Source of the DNA: Streptomyces griseicoloratus
GTDB lineage: Bacteria; Actinomycetota; Actinomycetes; Streptomycetales; Streptomycetaceae
Reading direction: 5' to 3'
NCBI RefSeq assembly: GCF_014534645.1
Contig: NZ_JACVQF010000168.1
Location: 178,375 to 242,374, forward strand
Length of the DNA stretch: 64,000 nt
A program made the translations under genes and the position numbers. How positions within the stretch are numbered: position 1 is the first letter of the stretch; each line of letters begins with the position of its first letter. Of this stretch, positions 17,303-25,896 are shown one piece after another. Below the pieces are notes generated by a model. The model made no database searches, was not told where the DNA came from, and worked only from the letters and a program-made list of their open reading frames with translations.

Positions 17303-17373
17303 GAGGGGTCTCCTGATCGTCGTCGATCGGTCCCCGGCGGCGCGGGTGTCGCCGGGCGGACCTCCAGAGCCTT

Positions 17374-17390
17374 AATTAGCACTGCTAGTT
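17374..17390. promoter_or_regulatory. TetR-type operator upstream of the thiolase gene
   Basis: TAGCA-C-TGCTA (17377-17387) is a perfect inverted repeat inside AT-rich sequence AATTAGCACTGCTAGTT, unusual in this GC-rich DNA. Sites of this form are typical for TetR-family repressors of acyl-CoA metabolism. It sits 72 bases before the thiolase start and 74 before the divergent hydrolase gene, so it could control both. Confidence 0.6.
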
Positions 17391-17463
17391 TTGGACTATA
17401 GACCGCCGGGCGGCTCCCTGGGAAGATCCCCCCGGGACCTTCACCGAAGCAGCTGGAGGAGAC

Positions 17464-18273
17464 ATGGCCGAGGCCCGCGAGCACGTCCTGACCGGAACGC
17501 GCGGCAGCATCACCGTCCGCGAGTGGCCCGCCGCCCGGCCCCGGTACGTGGCCCTGCTGGTGCACGGCTACGGCGAGCACATCGGCCGCTACGAGGAGGT
17601 GGCCGGCGTCCTGGTGGCGCACGGCGCGGCCGTCTACGGCCCGGATCACGCCGGGCACGGGAAGTCGGCCGGCGAGCGGGTGCTGATCGAGGACTTCGAG
17701 GACGTGGTCACCGACGTGCACGCCGTGGCGGAGCTCGCCCGGTCCGCCCACCCGGACCTGCCGGTCGTCATGATCGGCCACTCCATGGGCGGCCTGATCG
17801 CCGCCCGCTACGCCCAGCGCCACCAGGACGGGCTCACCGCGCTGGTGCTGTCCGGGCCGGTCATCGGCGACTGGGAGCTGCCGCGCCGGCTGCTCGCCCT
17901 CGACGAGATCCCCGACACCCCGATCAGCCCGGCCGCGCTCTCCCGCGACCCGGCCGTCGGCGCCGCGTACGCGGCGGACCCGCTGGTGTGGCACGGCCCG
18001 ATGAAGCGGCCCACCGTGGAGGCGTTCGTACGGACGCTGGAGACCGTCGCCAAGAGCGGTGACGTCGGCTCGCTGCCGGTCCTGTGGATCCACGGCGACG
18101 ACGACCGGCTGGTGGCCTTGGCGGGGAGCCGGCCGGGCGTCGAGCAGCTCGCCGGCACCGGCCTGACCGAGCGGATCCACCCGGGCGCCCGGCACGAGGT
18201 GTTCAACGAGACGAACAAGGCCGAGGTCTTCGCGGACGTCACGCGCTTCCTGGACGGCGTGCTGGCCCGCTGA
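17464..18273 (+). CDS. Alpha/beta hydrolase, monoacylglycerol lipase-like
   Basis: 269-residue serine hydrolase. HGYGEHIGRYEEVA (oxyanion region, near residue 38), the nucleophile elbow GHSMGG near residue 103, Asp in WIHGDDDRLV and His in HPGARHEVFNE make up the full catalytic set; the HGxxEHxxRY pattern is characteristic of monoglyceride lipases. No signal peptide is seen. The ATG at 17464 has a strong GGAGGAG site. Divergent from the thiolase/acyl-CoA ligase pair with a shared operator, it could supply fatty acids to them; this is inference. Confidence 0.88.
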   Translation: MAEAREHVLTGTRGSITVREWPAARPRYVALLVHGYGEHIGRYEEVAGVLVAHGAAVYGPDHAGHGKSAGERVLIEDFEDVVTDVHAVAELARSAHPDLPVVMIGHSMGGLIAARYAQRHQDGLTALVLSGPVIGDWELPRRLLALDEIPDTPISPAALSRDPAVGAAYAADPLVWHGPMKRPTVEAFVRTLETVAKSGDVGSLPVLWIHGDDDRLVALAGSRPGVEQLAGTGLTERIHPGARHEVFNETNKAEVFADVTRFLDGVLAR

Positions 18274-18491
18274 GGCGCCGTACGGTGTTTGCCCCCATGC
18301 CCCAGGGGCACCCGCGCCACCATGGAGCGGTCGCGCCGCGCCGCCCGCACGGACGAGGCCCCGAGCCGTCCTCCCGGCGGGCACCGCAGGCCCGGCCCCG
18401 CGGGACCTGACGAGCGGGGAGGCAGCCGCGGGGCGGAGCGTGCGGCACCGCTCCGCGACACCGCAGACCACGCCTCAAGGAGAAGCAACGG

Positions 18492-18974
18492 ATGACTGTC
18501 GTGAAGAGCACGATCCCCGAGTCGGCCCGCCAGGTCACCGGGGAGGCGCTGCAGGGCACGCTCGTGGATCTTCTCGGACTGTCCCTGACCGGCAAGCAGG
18601 CGCACTGGAACATCGTGGGACCGCGGTTCCGCTCCATCCACCTCCAGCTGGACGAAGTGGTGGCGGCGGCGCGGTCGTTCGCCGACACGGTCGCGGAGCG
18701 TTCCGTGGCGCTCGGCATGCCCGCCGACGGCCGGCCGGAGACCATCGCGTCGGCGTTCACGCTGCCGGGCCCCAAGGACGGCTGGGTGCGGGACGGCGAC
18801 GTCGTGCAGGTGATGGCCGAGGCCCTGGAAGCGGCCATCGGACGGCTGCGGGAACGGATCGAGGCGACGGCGAAGCCCGACCCGGTCACCCAGGACCTGC
18901 TGATCACCATCACCGCCGAACTGGAGAAGCAGCGCTGGATGTTCGACGCCGAGAACTGGCCGAAGGAGGGCTGA
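18492..18974 (+). CDS. Dps-family ferritin-like DNA-protection protein
   Basis: 160-residue four-helix protein. The intersubunit ferroxidase site is in LTGKQAHWNIVGPRFRSIHLQLDEV (His at about 37 and 49, Asp/Glu at about 53 and further on). It would form a 12-mer that oxidises and stores iron and may bind DNA. The tail ends in DAENWPKEG, without a long basic extension. The ATG follows AAGGAG by 9 bases. The 218 bases upstream carry an 8-bp hairpin, GCGGAGCG (18433-18440) with CGCTCCGC (18449-18456). It heads a three-gene cluster with DUF3140 and an HhH protein. Confidence 0.92.
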   Translation: MTVVKSTIPESARQVTGEALQGTLVDLLGLSLTGKQAHWNIVGPRFRSIHLQLDEVVAAARSFADTVAERSVALGMPADGRPETIASAFTLPGPKDGWVRDGDVVQVMAEALEAAIGRLRERIEATAKPDPVTQDLLITITAELEKQRWMFDAENWPKEG

Positions 18975-19020
18975 ACCGGCACCGCACGGCGCACGTACGC
19001 ACGACGAAAAGGGGCACCTC

Positions 19021-19353
19021 ATGGCCGACGCCCTCGAACTCGACGCGCTGTGGGAGAACTTCCACCGCGTGGTGAACATGACCTCGGCGGAGCTCGCGGA
19101 CTGGCTGCGCGTACGCGACTCCGGCGAGCTGACCGAGCCCCTGCCGGACGACGCGGGCTCCCCCCTCGGGCAGCACGTCCTCGCGATCCTGCAGAAACGG
19201 CGCATGGACCTGACCGAGGACGACCTGCGTGCGATGCGCAAGGTCGTGGACATGGTGACGTCGCAGACCGACCTGGAGAACGAGCCCGCGGCCGAGGACA
19301 CGCGCCGCCGGCACCGGCTGATGACGATCGGCCACGACCCGCTGAAGGCGTAG
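19021..19353 (+). CDS. DUF3140 domain-containing protein
   Basis: 110-residue acidic, helical protein (LWENFHRVVNMTSAELADWLRV..., ending MTIGHDPLKA) matching the DUF3140 family, whose function is unknown and which is often small and DNA-metabolism-associated by neighbourhood. It starts 46 bases after dps with AAAAGGGGCACCTC ahead of the ATG, and is followed after two bases by the HhH gene. No motif allows a biochemical assignment. Confidence 0.82.
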   Translation: MADALELDALWENFHRVVNMTSAELADWLRVRDSGELTEPLPDDAGSPLGQHVLAILQKRRMDLTEDDLRAMRKVVDMVTSQTDLENEPAAEDTRRRHRLMTIGHDPLKA

Positions 19354-19355
19354 CC

Positions 19356-20003
19356 GTGGACCGCGACGAGCGTGTCGTACGGGAACTCGTGCGCGCGCAC
19401 GGTCAGACGTACGCCGAGGAGGCGGGCATCCGGCTGAAGGACACCCCGCAGCCGCTGTACCGGCTGCTGGTCCTCGCCCATCTGCTCAGCGCCCGCATCC
19501 GCGGCTCGATCGCCGTGGCCACCGCCCGTGCCCTCCAGGAGGCCGGGCTCGGCGACCCGCGCCGCATGGCCGGGGCCGACTGGCAGGAGCGGGTGGACGC
19601 GCTCGGCCGGGGCGGCTACCGGCGCTACGACGAGCGCACCGCAACCCAGCTCGGCGAGGCCGCCGAGCTGCTGACCGAGCGGTGGGGCGGGGATCTGCGC
19701 CGGCTGCGGAGGGAAGCGGACGGCGAGGTGCCCGAACTGCGCAGGCTGCTCCAGGAGTTCCCCGGCGTGGGCCCGGCCGGCGCCGACATCTTCCTGCGCG
19801 AGGCACAGCGCGTGTGGCCCGAGGCGGCGCCCTACCTGGACCGCAAGGCGCTGCAGGGCGCGGAGCGCCTCGGCCTGCCCGCCGAGCCGGGCCGCCTCGT
19901 CGGCCTCGCCGGATCGACGGAACCGGCCGTCCTCGCCGCCGCGCTGGTGCGTGCGGCGGTGGACAAGGAAGTGGCGGAGGACAGCCTCGACCGGGCCGGG
20001 TGA
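19356..20003 (+). CDS. Endonuclease III-like HhH protein lacking the catalytic lysine
   Basis: 215-residue protein resembling HhH-GPD DNA glycosylases. The helix-hairpin-helix is LLQEFPGVGPAGADIFLREA (about residues 127-146), followed by APYLDRKAL where the conserved Asp sits. The lysine that gives endonuclease III its lyase activity (GVGRKTA in the family) is missing: here it reads GVGPAGA. The Fe-S cluster cysteines at the C terminus are absent too. It may be a monofunctional glycosylase or a DNA-binding relative. The GTG at 19356 follows the DUF3140 stop by two bases. Confidence 0.8.
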   Translation: MDRDERVVRELVRAHGQTYAEEAGIRLKDTPQPLYRLLVLAHLLSARIRGSIAVATARALQEAGLGDPRRMAGADWQERVDALGRGGYRRYDERTATQLGEAAELLTERWGGDLRRLRREADGEVPELRRLLQEFPGVGPAGADIFLREAQRVWPEAAPYLDRKALQGAERLGLPAEPGRLVGLAGSTEPAVLAAALVRAAVDKEVAEDSLDRAG

Positions 20004-20129
20004 CGCCCACGGCGGGTGCGCACCGGCGCGGCCGCGGGATGCTCACCCGAACGGTCGCGTGCGCTGGTGCCCCCACGGTGCCGGTGATGCCCTGGGAAAC
20101 ACCTGTCACGTCCCAGGGAGGCATCCGCG

Positions 20130-20948
20130 ATGAGCCGTCGTCCGTCCCACCCCGCCCGTGTGCTGGCCTCCGTGCTGGCGGCCGGCGCACTGCTGACCAC
20201 CGCGGCCTGCTCGGGCGACGACGACGCTCCCCGCGCGGCGGCGGCGGAGGTCTCCCCGCCGACCACCGAGGAGCAGACGCCCACCGCCTCGCCCGGCACC
20301 CTCACCGAGTCCGGCGCGAAGGCCGCGCTGCTCACCGAGGCCGACCTGGAGGACGACTGGCAGCGGGTCGAGGGCGCGGACGAGTGGCGCGACCGCCTGC
20401 TCGTCGGCGAGGTCGACGTCGCGGACTTCCTCAGCGCCAAGGCAAACGCCGCCGACTGCCAGAAGCTGCTCGACGGCCTGTACGCCGACGACCTGCTGGG
20501 CAAGCCGTCGGGGCCGTCGGCGCTCGCCGGTTTCGAGCAGGGCGACTCCCGCCTCCTGCAGCAGGTCGCCGCCTACGACCGGGCCGCGCTGGACGACGCG
20601 ATGGAGTGGCTGAAGTCGCTGCCCGAGAAGTGCGACCAGTTCACGGCGACGGACTCCTCGGGAGGCAAGCGGACGGTCCAGGTGACGGAGATGTCGCTGC
20701 CCCGGGAGGGTGACGCCCGTCAGGGCCTGCACGTGACGGTGCAGGGCGAGGCGGCCGACGCGCCCGCCACGCTCACCCTGGACGTCGCCGCCGTACGCGT
20801 GGGCACCGACGCCCTCACCATCACCGCCGGCGGTCTGGACGGCGGCCAGGCCGACTCCGTGACGCAGGGGGTGAAGCTGGGCACCCAGCGGCTGAAGGAC
20901 GTCCTGGCGGGCCGGACCCCCTCCCCGCAGCCCGGCGAACTCGACTGA
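20130..20948 (+). CDS. Secreted lipoprotein of unknown function
   Basis: 272-residue protein with a signal peptide ending in the lipobox TAAC (Cys near residue 27), then an Asp/Ala/Pro/Thr-rich linker to about residue 55. The mature domain contains two cysteines (ADCQKLL and EKCDQFT) that could form a disulfide and resembles the sensor-like lipoproteins common in streptomycetes; no enzyme motif is present. It is anchored outside the membrane. A perfect terminator hairpin follows, so it appears to be a single-gene transcript. Confidence 0.82.
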   Translation: MSRRPSHPARVLASVLAAGALLTTAACSGDDDAPRAAAAEVSPPTTEEQTPTASPGTLTESGAKAALLTEADLEDDWQRVEGADEWRDRLLVGEVDVADFLSAKANAADCQKLLDGLYADDLLGKPSGPSALAGFEQGDSRLLQQVAAYDRAALDDAMEWLKSLPEKCDQFTATDSSGGKRTVQVTEMSLPREGDARQGLHVTVQGEAADAPATLTLDVAAVRVGTDALTITAGGLDGGQADSVTQGVKLGTQRLKDVLAGRTPSPQPGELD

Positions 20949-20957
20949 CCGGCCCCC

Positions 20958-20997
20958 GCGCGGGCGCCCCGCGTCACCCGGCGCGGGGCGCCCGCGC
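20958..20997 (+). terminator. Terminator hairpin after the lipoprotein gene
   Basis: A 15-bp perfect GC-only stem, GCGCGGGCGCCCCGC (20958-20972) against 20983-20997, with a 10-base loop, 10 bases after the stop. There is no T-tract, as is common for Streptomyces terminators. Confidence 0.75.
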
Positions 20998-21087
20998 GCG
21001 GGTTCCTCGGCCGATTCCCGGGACAGCGTGATCACCGGGCGGCACAATGGGCGGCGACGGACGGCACGGGCGCGAAGGAGCCGGCAC

Positions 21088-21897
21088 GTGAGCGAGCACC
21101 ACACCGCGACGGACGGATCCCCGGGGCCGGACACCGCGGTGGCGCACAACGCACGCGTCTGGAACTACTGGATCGGCGGCACGGACCACCACCCGGTCGA
21201 CCGGCGGGTCGGCGACCACGTCGCCGGCATGTTCCCGGTGATCCGGGAAGTCGCCCGCGCGGACCGCCTGTTCCTGGGCCGTGCGGTGCGCCTGATCACC
21301 GCCGAGCGGGGCGTACGGCAGTTCCTCGACATCGGCACCGGGCTGCCGACCGGGGACAACACCCACCAGATCGCGCAGCGCCTCGCGCCCGGCGCGCGGA
21401 CCGTGTACGTCGACAACGACCCGGCCGTCCTCGCGCACGCCCGCACACTGCTGGCCGGAACCCCCGAGGGCACCACGGACTACATCCACGCCGACGTGCG
21501 CGACGCGGACGCCGTCCTCGAACGGGCCGCGCGCACGCTCGACTTCGGCCGGCCCGTGGCGGTCATGATGCTCGGCATCCTCAACTTCGTGCTCGACACC
21601 GCCTCGGCCCGGGAGATCGTCCGCGGGATCATGGCCCGGGTGCCCCCGGGCAGCTGCCTGGCCCTGACGCACCCCACCTTCGACGCCGACGTGGGCGGCG
21701 AGGGCCAGATCCCGGCCATGGAGTTCTGGAACGAGCACGCCACTCCGCCGATCACCGCGCGCAGCCGCGAGGACGTCGCCGCGTTCTTCGAAGGGCTGGA
21801 ACTGCTCGACCCGGGGCTCGTCCCGTGCTCGCAGTGGCACGCCGGGGCCGGCGCCCCCGCCGTACCGCAGTTCGGCGCGGTGGCCGTGAAGCCGTGA
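21088..21897 (+). CDS. SAM-dependent methyltransferase, DUF574 family
   Basis: 269-residue member of the actinobacterial DUF574 methyltransferases. The family start ARVWNYWIGGTDHHPVDRR (about residues 22-40) is followed by the SAM motif FLDIGTGLPTGDN near residue 90 and VDNDPAVLAHARTLL. The GTG at 21088 has GAAGGAG ahead of it. Streptomycetes carry many paralogues, some in conservon regions; substrates are unknown. It lies 43 bases before the glutamine-synthetase-like gene and may be co-transcribed with it. Confidence 0.88.
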   Translation: MSEHHTATDGSPGPDTAVAHNARVWNYWIGGTDHHPVDRRVGDHVAGMFPVIREVARADRLFLGRAVRLITAERGVRQFLDIGTGLPTGDNTHQIAQRLAPGARTVYVDNDPAVLAHARTLLAGTPEGTTDYIHADVRDADAVLERAARTLDFGRPVAVMMLGILNFVLDTASAREIVRGIMARVPPGSCLALTHPTFDADVGGEGQIPAMEFWNEHATPPITARSREDVAAFFEGLELLDPGLVPCSQWHAGAGAPAVPQFGAVAVKP

Positions 21898-21940
21898 GCG
21901 GCACGGCACCCGGCCCCGGCACCGCCGTCCTGGAGGACGT

Positions 21941-23344
21941 ATGACCACTCTTGCCGACCCCGTGCCCGGCGGGCGTCCCGGTGACGTCGAGCGGGCCACC
22001 GCGCTCAGCGGCGAACTGTCCGGACAGGGCGTGCACGGCGTCGTCCTGGCGTACGTGGACACCGCCGGGGTCGGCCGGGTGAAGACCGTGCCCACCGCGA
22101 AGCTCGCCTCGGCCGCGGCCTGGGGCGTCGGCATGTCACCGGTGTTCGACACGTTCCTGGCCAACGACGCGATCGTCTCCACGGACGTCCTCGGCTCCCC
22201 CGACGGCGATCTGCGCCTGTACCCCGACCTCGACCGGCTGGCCGTGCTGGCGGCGCAGCCCGGCTGGGCGTGGGCACCGGTCGACCGGATCACGCAGGAG
22301 GGCGAGCCGCACCCGGCGTGCGGGCGAACCGTGCTGCGCCGGATCGTGGCCGAGGCCGCCGAGCGGCACGGCGTCACGTTCCGGGCCGCGGTCGAGATCG
22401 AGTGGGCCGTGGGCCGGGGCGACGCACCCGACGGCGCCTTCGTCCCCGCGGTGTCGGGACCGGCGTACGGCGCCACCCGTCAGGTCGAGTTCGGCGACTG
22501 CGCCGCCGACCTGCTGGCGGCGCTCGCGGCACAGGGCGTGGAGGTGGACCAGTTCCACCCCGAGTACGCGGCCGGGCAGTTCGAGATCTCCGTGGGCGCC
22601 CTCGACCCGGTGGCGGCGGCCGACCGCAGCGTGCTGGTACGGCAGACGATCCGGGCGGTGGCCCGGCGGCACGGGCTGCGGGTCTCCTTCGCCCCGGCGG
22701 TGGTGGCGCAGGGCGTGGGCAACGGCGGACACCTCCACCTCTCCGCCTGGCGGGACGGCACCAACCTGCACGCCGGCGGGACGGGGCGGTACGGCATGAC
22801 CGCGGACGCCGAATCGTTCACGGCCGGGATCCTGGCCCGTCTCCCGGCGCTCACGGCGGTGACCGCGCCGAGCCCGGCCAGTCATCTGCGGCTCAAGCCC
22901 TCCCAGTGGGCGGGAGTGTTCACCGCCTGGGGCCGCGAGACCAGGGAGACCGCCCTCCGGGTCGTCACCGGTACCGCCGGGGTGCGCGAACGGGCGGCGA
23001 ACCTGGAGGTCAAGCCGGTCGACCTGGCCGCCAACCCGTATCTCGCGCTCGCCTGTGTGATCGCCGCCGGGCTGGACGGGATGGCCTCCCGCGCGCCCCT
23101 GCCCGAGGAGACGACCGGTGACCCGGCGCGGTTCGGCCCGGCCGACGCCGCGGCCCGGGGCGTACGACGGCTGCCGACCTCGCTCGCGGAGTCCGTCGAG
23201 GCGTTCCGCGCGGACCAGGTGCTGCGCACCGCGCTGGGTCCGGTCCTGGCCGACGCGGTGATCGCCGTACGGCAGGGGGAGATCGAGGCGGTCGCCGGGC
23301 TGGACGACGACCAGGTGGCGGCGGCGTACCGCTGGAAGTACTGA
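21941..23344 (+). CDS. Glutamine synthetase-fold ligase (FluG/gamma-glutamylamine synthetase-like)
   Basis: 467-residue glutamine synthetase homologue. The first metal/ATP ligand motif is EIEW (about residue 150), the ammonia/glutamate site is VGNGGHLHLS (near 263), the phosphate-binding region is HLRLKPSQWAG, and the C-terminal VKPVDLAANPYLALACVIAAGLDGM replaces the usual E-x-R-x-x-D-P-x-x-NPYL. Divergence at these sites, and the company of an amidohydrolase, argue against housekeeping glutamine synthesis and for an amine- or polyamine-type substrate. The stop is one base from the next start, so the two are coupled. Confidence 0.85.
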   Translation: MTTLADPVPGGRPGDVERATALSGELSGQGVHGVVLAYVDTAGVGRVKTVPTAKLASAAAWGVGMSPVFDTFLANDAIVSTDVLGSPDGDLRLYPDLDRLAVLAAQPGWAWAPVDRITQEGEPHPACGRTVLRRIVAEAAERHGVTFRAAVEIEWAVGRGDAPDGAFVPAVSGPAYGATRQVEFGDCAADLLAALAAQGVEVDQFHPEYAAGQFEISVGALDPVAAADRSVLVRQTIRAVARRHGLRVSFAPAVVAQGVGNGGHLHLSAWRDGTNLHAGGTGRYGMTADAESFTAGILARLPALTAVTAPSPASHLRLKPSQWAGVFTAWGRETRETALRVVTGTAGVRERAANLEVKPVDLAANPYLALACVIAAGLDGMASRAPLPEETTGDPARFGPADAAARGVRRLPTSLAESVEAFRADQVLRTALGPVLADAVIAVRQGEIEAVAGLDDDQVAAAYRWKY

Positions 23345-23345
23345 C

Positions 23346-24491
23346 ATGACCGCGGACCCCGTCGTCGAGACGCTCGACGCGCTGGAGCTGGTCGACCACC
23401 ACTGCCACGGTGCCGTCACCGCCGACCTGGACCGTCCGGGCTTCGAGTCACTGATCACCGAGGGCGCGGCGTGGCCCGGCGTCTCGCCCTTCGACAGCCC
23501 CGTCGGCCTGGCCGTCCGCCGCCACTGCGCGCCCGTGCTGGACCTGCCGCGCCACGCGCCGGCCGACGTGTACCTGGCCCGGCGGGCCGAGCTGGGGTGG
23601 GCCGAGGTGAACCGGCGGTTCCTCACGGCGGCGGGCACGGGGGTGTTCTGCGTGGACACCGGGTACGCCCCGGACCGCGTCACCACGCCGTCCGAGCTGG
23701 CCGGCGCGGCGGGCGCGGCGGCGTACGAGGTCGTCCGGCTGGAGAGCGTCGCGGAGGCGGTGGCCGCCGGGGGCGTGGAGGCCGACGCGTACGCGGAGGC
23801 GTTCCGCACGGCCGCGTGGGAGGCCGTGCGGCGGCCCGGCGTGGTCGGCGTGAAGTCGGTGGCGGCCTACCGCACCGGCTTCGACCTGGACCCGGCCCGT
23901 CCCCGGGCCGAGGAGGTCACGGACGCGGCCCGGCGCTGGCTCGCGCGGGGCGGCCGGCTCGACGACCCGGTGCTCGTGCGGCACCTGCTGTGGACCGCCG
24001 TCGACCTCGGGCGGCCGCTGCAACTGCACACCGGGTTCGGCGACAGCGACATCCGCATGCACCGCGCGGACCCCACCCATCTGACCGACTGGCTGCACCT
24101 GACCGCCGGCACGGTCCCCGTCCTGCTGCTGCACTGCTGGCCCTACCAGCGCCAGGCCGCCTATCTGGCGGCCGTCTTCGAGCGGGTGTACCTGGACGTG
24201 GGACTCACCCTGCACCACGTCGGCCCCGCGCGGGCGGGGGCGGTGCTGGCGGAGGCCCTGGAGATCACCCCGTTCCGCAAGCTGCTGCACAGCTCGGACG
24301 CCTACGGGGTGGCCGAGTTCCACCATCTCGGCGCGCTGGCGTTCCGGCACGGGCTGGCCGGGCTGCTCCGGGAGCGGCTGGACGCCGACGAACTGGCGCT
24401 CGAGGACGCACTGCGCATCGCGCGGTGGACCGGGCGCGAGAACGCGCTGCGGGTCTACGGGCTGCCCGACGGCTCACCGGACGACGGGTGA
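23346..24491 (+). CDS. Amidohydrolase of the FluG N-terminal type
   Basis: 381-residue TIM-barrel amidohydrolase. The first metal motif is VDHHCHG near the N terminus (H-x-H variant), a later His is in LQLHTGFGDSDI, another in VLLLHCWPYQRQAAYLA, and LLHSSDAYG holds the conserved Asp. In the fungal protein FluG an amidohydrolase domain is fused N-terminally to a glutamine synthetase domain; here the same pair is encoded by adjacent, nearly abutting genes in reversed order. This suggests synthesis and hydrolysis of one gamma-glutamyl or amide compound. The substrate is unknown. Confidence 0.85.
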   Translation: MTADPVVETLDALELVDHHCHGAVTADLDRPGFESLITEGAAWPGVSPFDSPVGLAVRRHCAPVLDLPRHAPADVYLARRAELGWAEVNRRFLTAAGTGVFCVDTGYAPDRVTTPSELAGAAGAAAYEVVRLESVAEAVAAGGVEADAYAEAFRTAAWEAVRRPGVVGVKSVAAYRTGFDLDPARPRAEEVTDAARRWLARGGRLDDPVLVRHLLWTAVDLGRPLQLHTGFGDSDIRMHRADPTHLTDWLHLTAGTVPVLLLHCWPYQRQAAYLAAVFERVYLDVGLTLHHVGPARAGAVLAEALEITPFRKLLHSSDAYGVAEFHHLGALAFRHGLAGLLRERLDADELALEDALRIARWTGRENALRVYGLPDGSPDDG

Positions 24492-24565
24492 CGGGCGTGG
24501 AGCGGGTCACAGTTGTTCTGGAGCGGCACACAGGAAGCAGGAGAGGCTGAAAGTATGATCAAGCG

Positions 24566-25102
24566 ATGTCTGACATGACCGAAACCACGCCGGGCTGGCT
24601 GACGACCGACGAACTCGAACTGGCACGCGCCCGCATGCCGATCCTGTACGTCGAGGCCGTGCCCGTGCGCGTCGACGACAGCGGCGAAGTGACCAGCGTC
24701 GGCCTGCTGCTGCGCATCGGGCCCGACGGCACGGTCAGCCGGACGCTGGTCTCCGGCCGGGTGCTGCACCACGAGCGGGTCCGTGACGCCCTGCTGCGGC
24801 ATCTGGAGAAGGACCTCGGCCCGGTGGCGCTGCCCCGGGTCCCGGCCTCGCTGCAGCCCTTCACGGTGGCCGAGTACTTCCCGACGCAGGGCATCACGCC
24901 GTACCACGACCCCCGGCAGCACGCGGTGTCCCTCGCCTACGTCGTGCCGGTGACCGGTGACTGCCGGCCCCGTCAGGACGCGCTGGACCTGGTCTGGTTC
25001 AGTCCCCAGGAGGCGCTGTCCCCGGCCGTGCAGAGCGAGATGCCGGGCGGGCACGGGGTGCTGCTGAAGCAGGCGCTGGCCCATGTGGGCTGCGTGATCT
25101 GA
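24566..25102 (+). CDS. DUF4916 (Nudix-like) protein
   Basis: 178-residue protein of the DUF4916 family, distantly related to Nudix hydrolases; recognisable segments are WLTTDELELARARMPILYVEAVPV, ISVGLLLRIG-type strand, VAEYFPTQG and AVSLAYVVPVTGDC. The canonical Nudix glutamate box is not evident, so catalysis is doubtful. Two nearby ATGs (24566, 24575) are possible starts. It lies 74 bases after the amidohydrolase and may have its own promoter. Confidence 0.8.
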   Translation: MSDMTETTPGWLTTDELELARARMPILYVEAVPVRVDDSGEVTSVGLLLRIGPDGTVSRTLVSGRVLHHERVRDALLRHLEKDLGPVALPRVPASLQPFTVAEYFPTQGITPYHDPRQHAVSLAYVVPVTGDCRPRQDALDLVWFSPQEALSPAVQSEMPGGHGVLLKQALAHVGCVI

Positions 25103-25233
25103 GCCGACCGGCCGCGGCGCGACATCGAGGCGGGTGTCCCGGTCTTCTGAGGTCGTGGCCGGTACCCGGCTGTCCCCCCTGCACCGTGGCGGCCAGCTCT
25201 ATTGCCGAGGCGGTGCCGTCCCCGTCCCTCGGG

Positions 25234-25428
25234 TCAGCCGCAGTACCGGATCAGCCATTCGTCCGCGTGGTAGGTGTCCCGCGCCGGGTCCGGCCGGGTG
25301 GCCGGCCTGGTCTCGACCGCGTCCTCGGGGCGTATCCGCTCGGGCAGGTGGCCGAAGCGCTCCCGCCGGGTGCCGGCCGCGTCGTCGGCGTCCCTGAGCG
25401 AGTCGTGAGTGTGTGTGCGGTGGGTCAC
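25234..25428 (-). CDS. Small conserved acidic/basic hypothetical protein
   Basis: 64-residue protein from a GTG at 25428 preceded by GGGAGG at 6 bases. It is rich in Arg, Asp and Glu and ends DTYHADEWLIRYCG; the core RRERFGHLPERIRPEDAVE followed by a DEWLIRY tail looks like a family of small streptomycete proteins of unknown function. The same frame remains open upstream to 25779, so a longer protein of 181 residues cannot be excluded; the shorter version is preferred for its ribosome binding site. Confidence 0.55.
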   Translation of the reverse strand: MTHRTHTHDSLRDADDAAGTRRERFGHLPERIRPEDAVETRPATRPDPARDTYHADEWLIRYCG

Positions 25429-25779
25429 GTCGTCCTCCCGTCCACGCGAGCGTTCCCCGTTGCCGGTTGAACGCCCGGGTGCCCCGGTTGGTTCCCGGCC
25501 GCGCCCGTGGTTGCCGAACGGGGAGCGCAGGAAGCGCCGGATGCGGACGGCGACCGGCAGCGGCCGGTCCGGCTCGCACGGGTACATGTCCTGTTCGACG
25601 ATGCGAACAGGACCGCGCCCCGTCCCCGTTCCGTCCGCGGCACCCGCGGCCAGGACGTCCGGGTCGACCGGCTGGAGGTGGAGACGGCCGATGCGCTCGC
25701 CGTAAGTCACCATCAGCTCGACGCTGCCGCCGCCCCAGTGGCCGCAGGTCTCCCTGGCCCGCCGGCCGAGCCGTTCCAT
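25429..25779 (-). other. Coding-like open stretch upstream of and in frame with the small protein
   Basis: From the ATG at 25779 the frame runs without a stop into the small gene. Third codon positions are GC-rich and the predicted text (for example VTYGERIGRLHLQPVDPDVL and RIVEQDMYPCEPDRPL) looks like protein, but no family is recognised and there is no clear ribosome binding site. It may be an N-terminal extension of the small gene or a degraded gene fused to it. Confidence 0.35.
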
Positions 25780-25896
25780 GCCCCGGTCGGATGCGTCCCC
25801 TGCGCGGGCGCCCGTGGCCCGGTGAGCGCGGCGACCCGCCCGACGTGTGCCCGGGTCTCCTCCCAGGCGGCCGGCCGGGCGCGGGTCCGGACGGCC

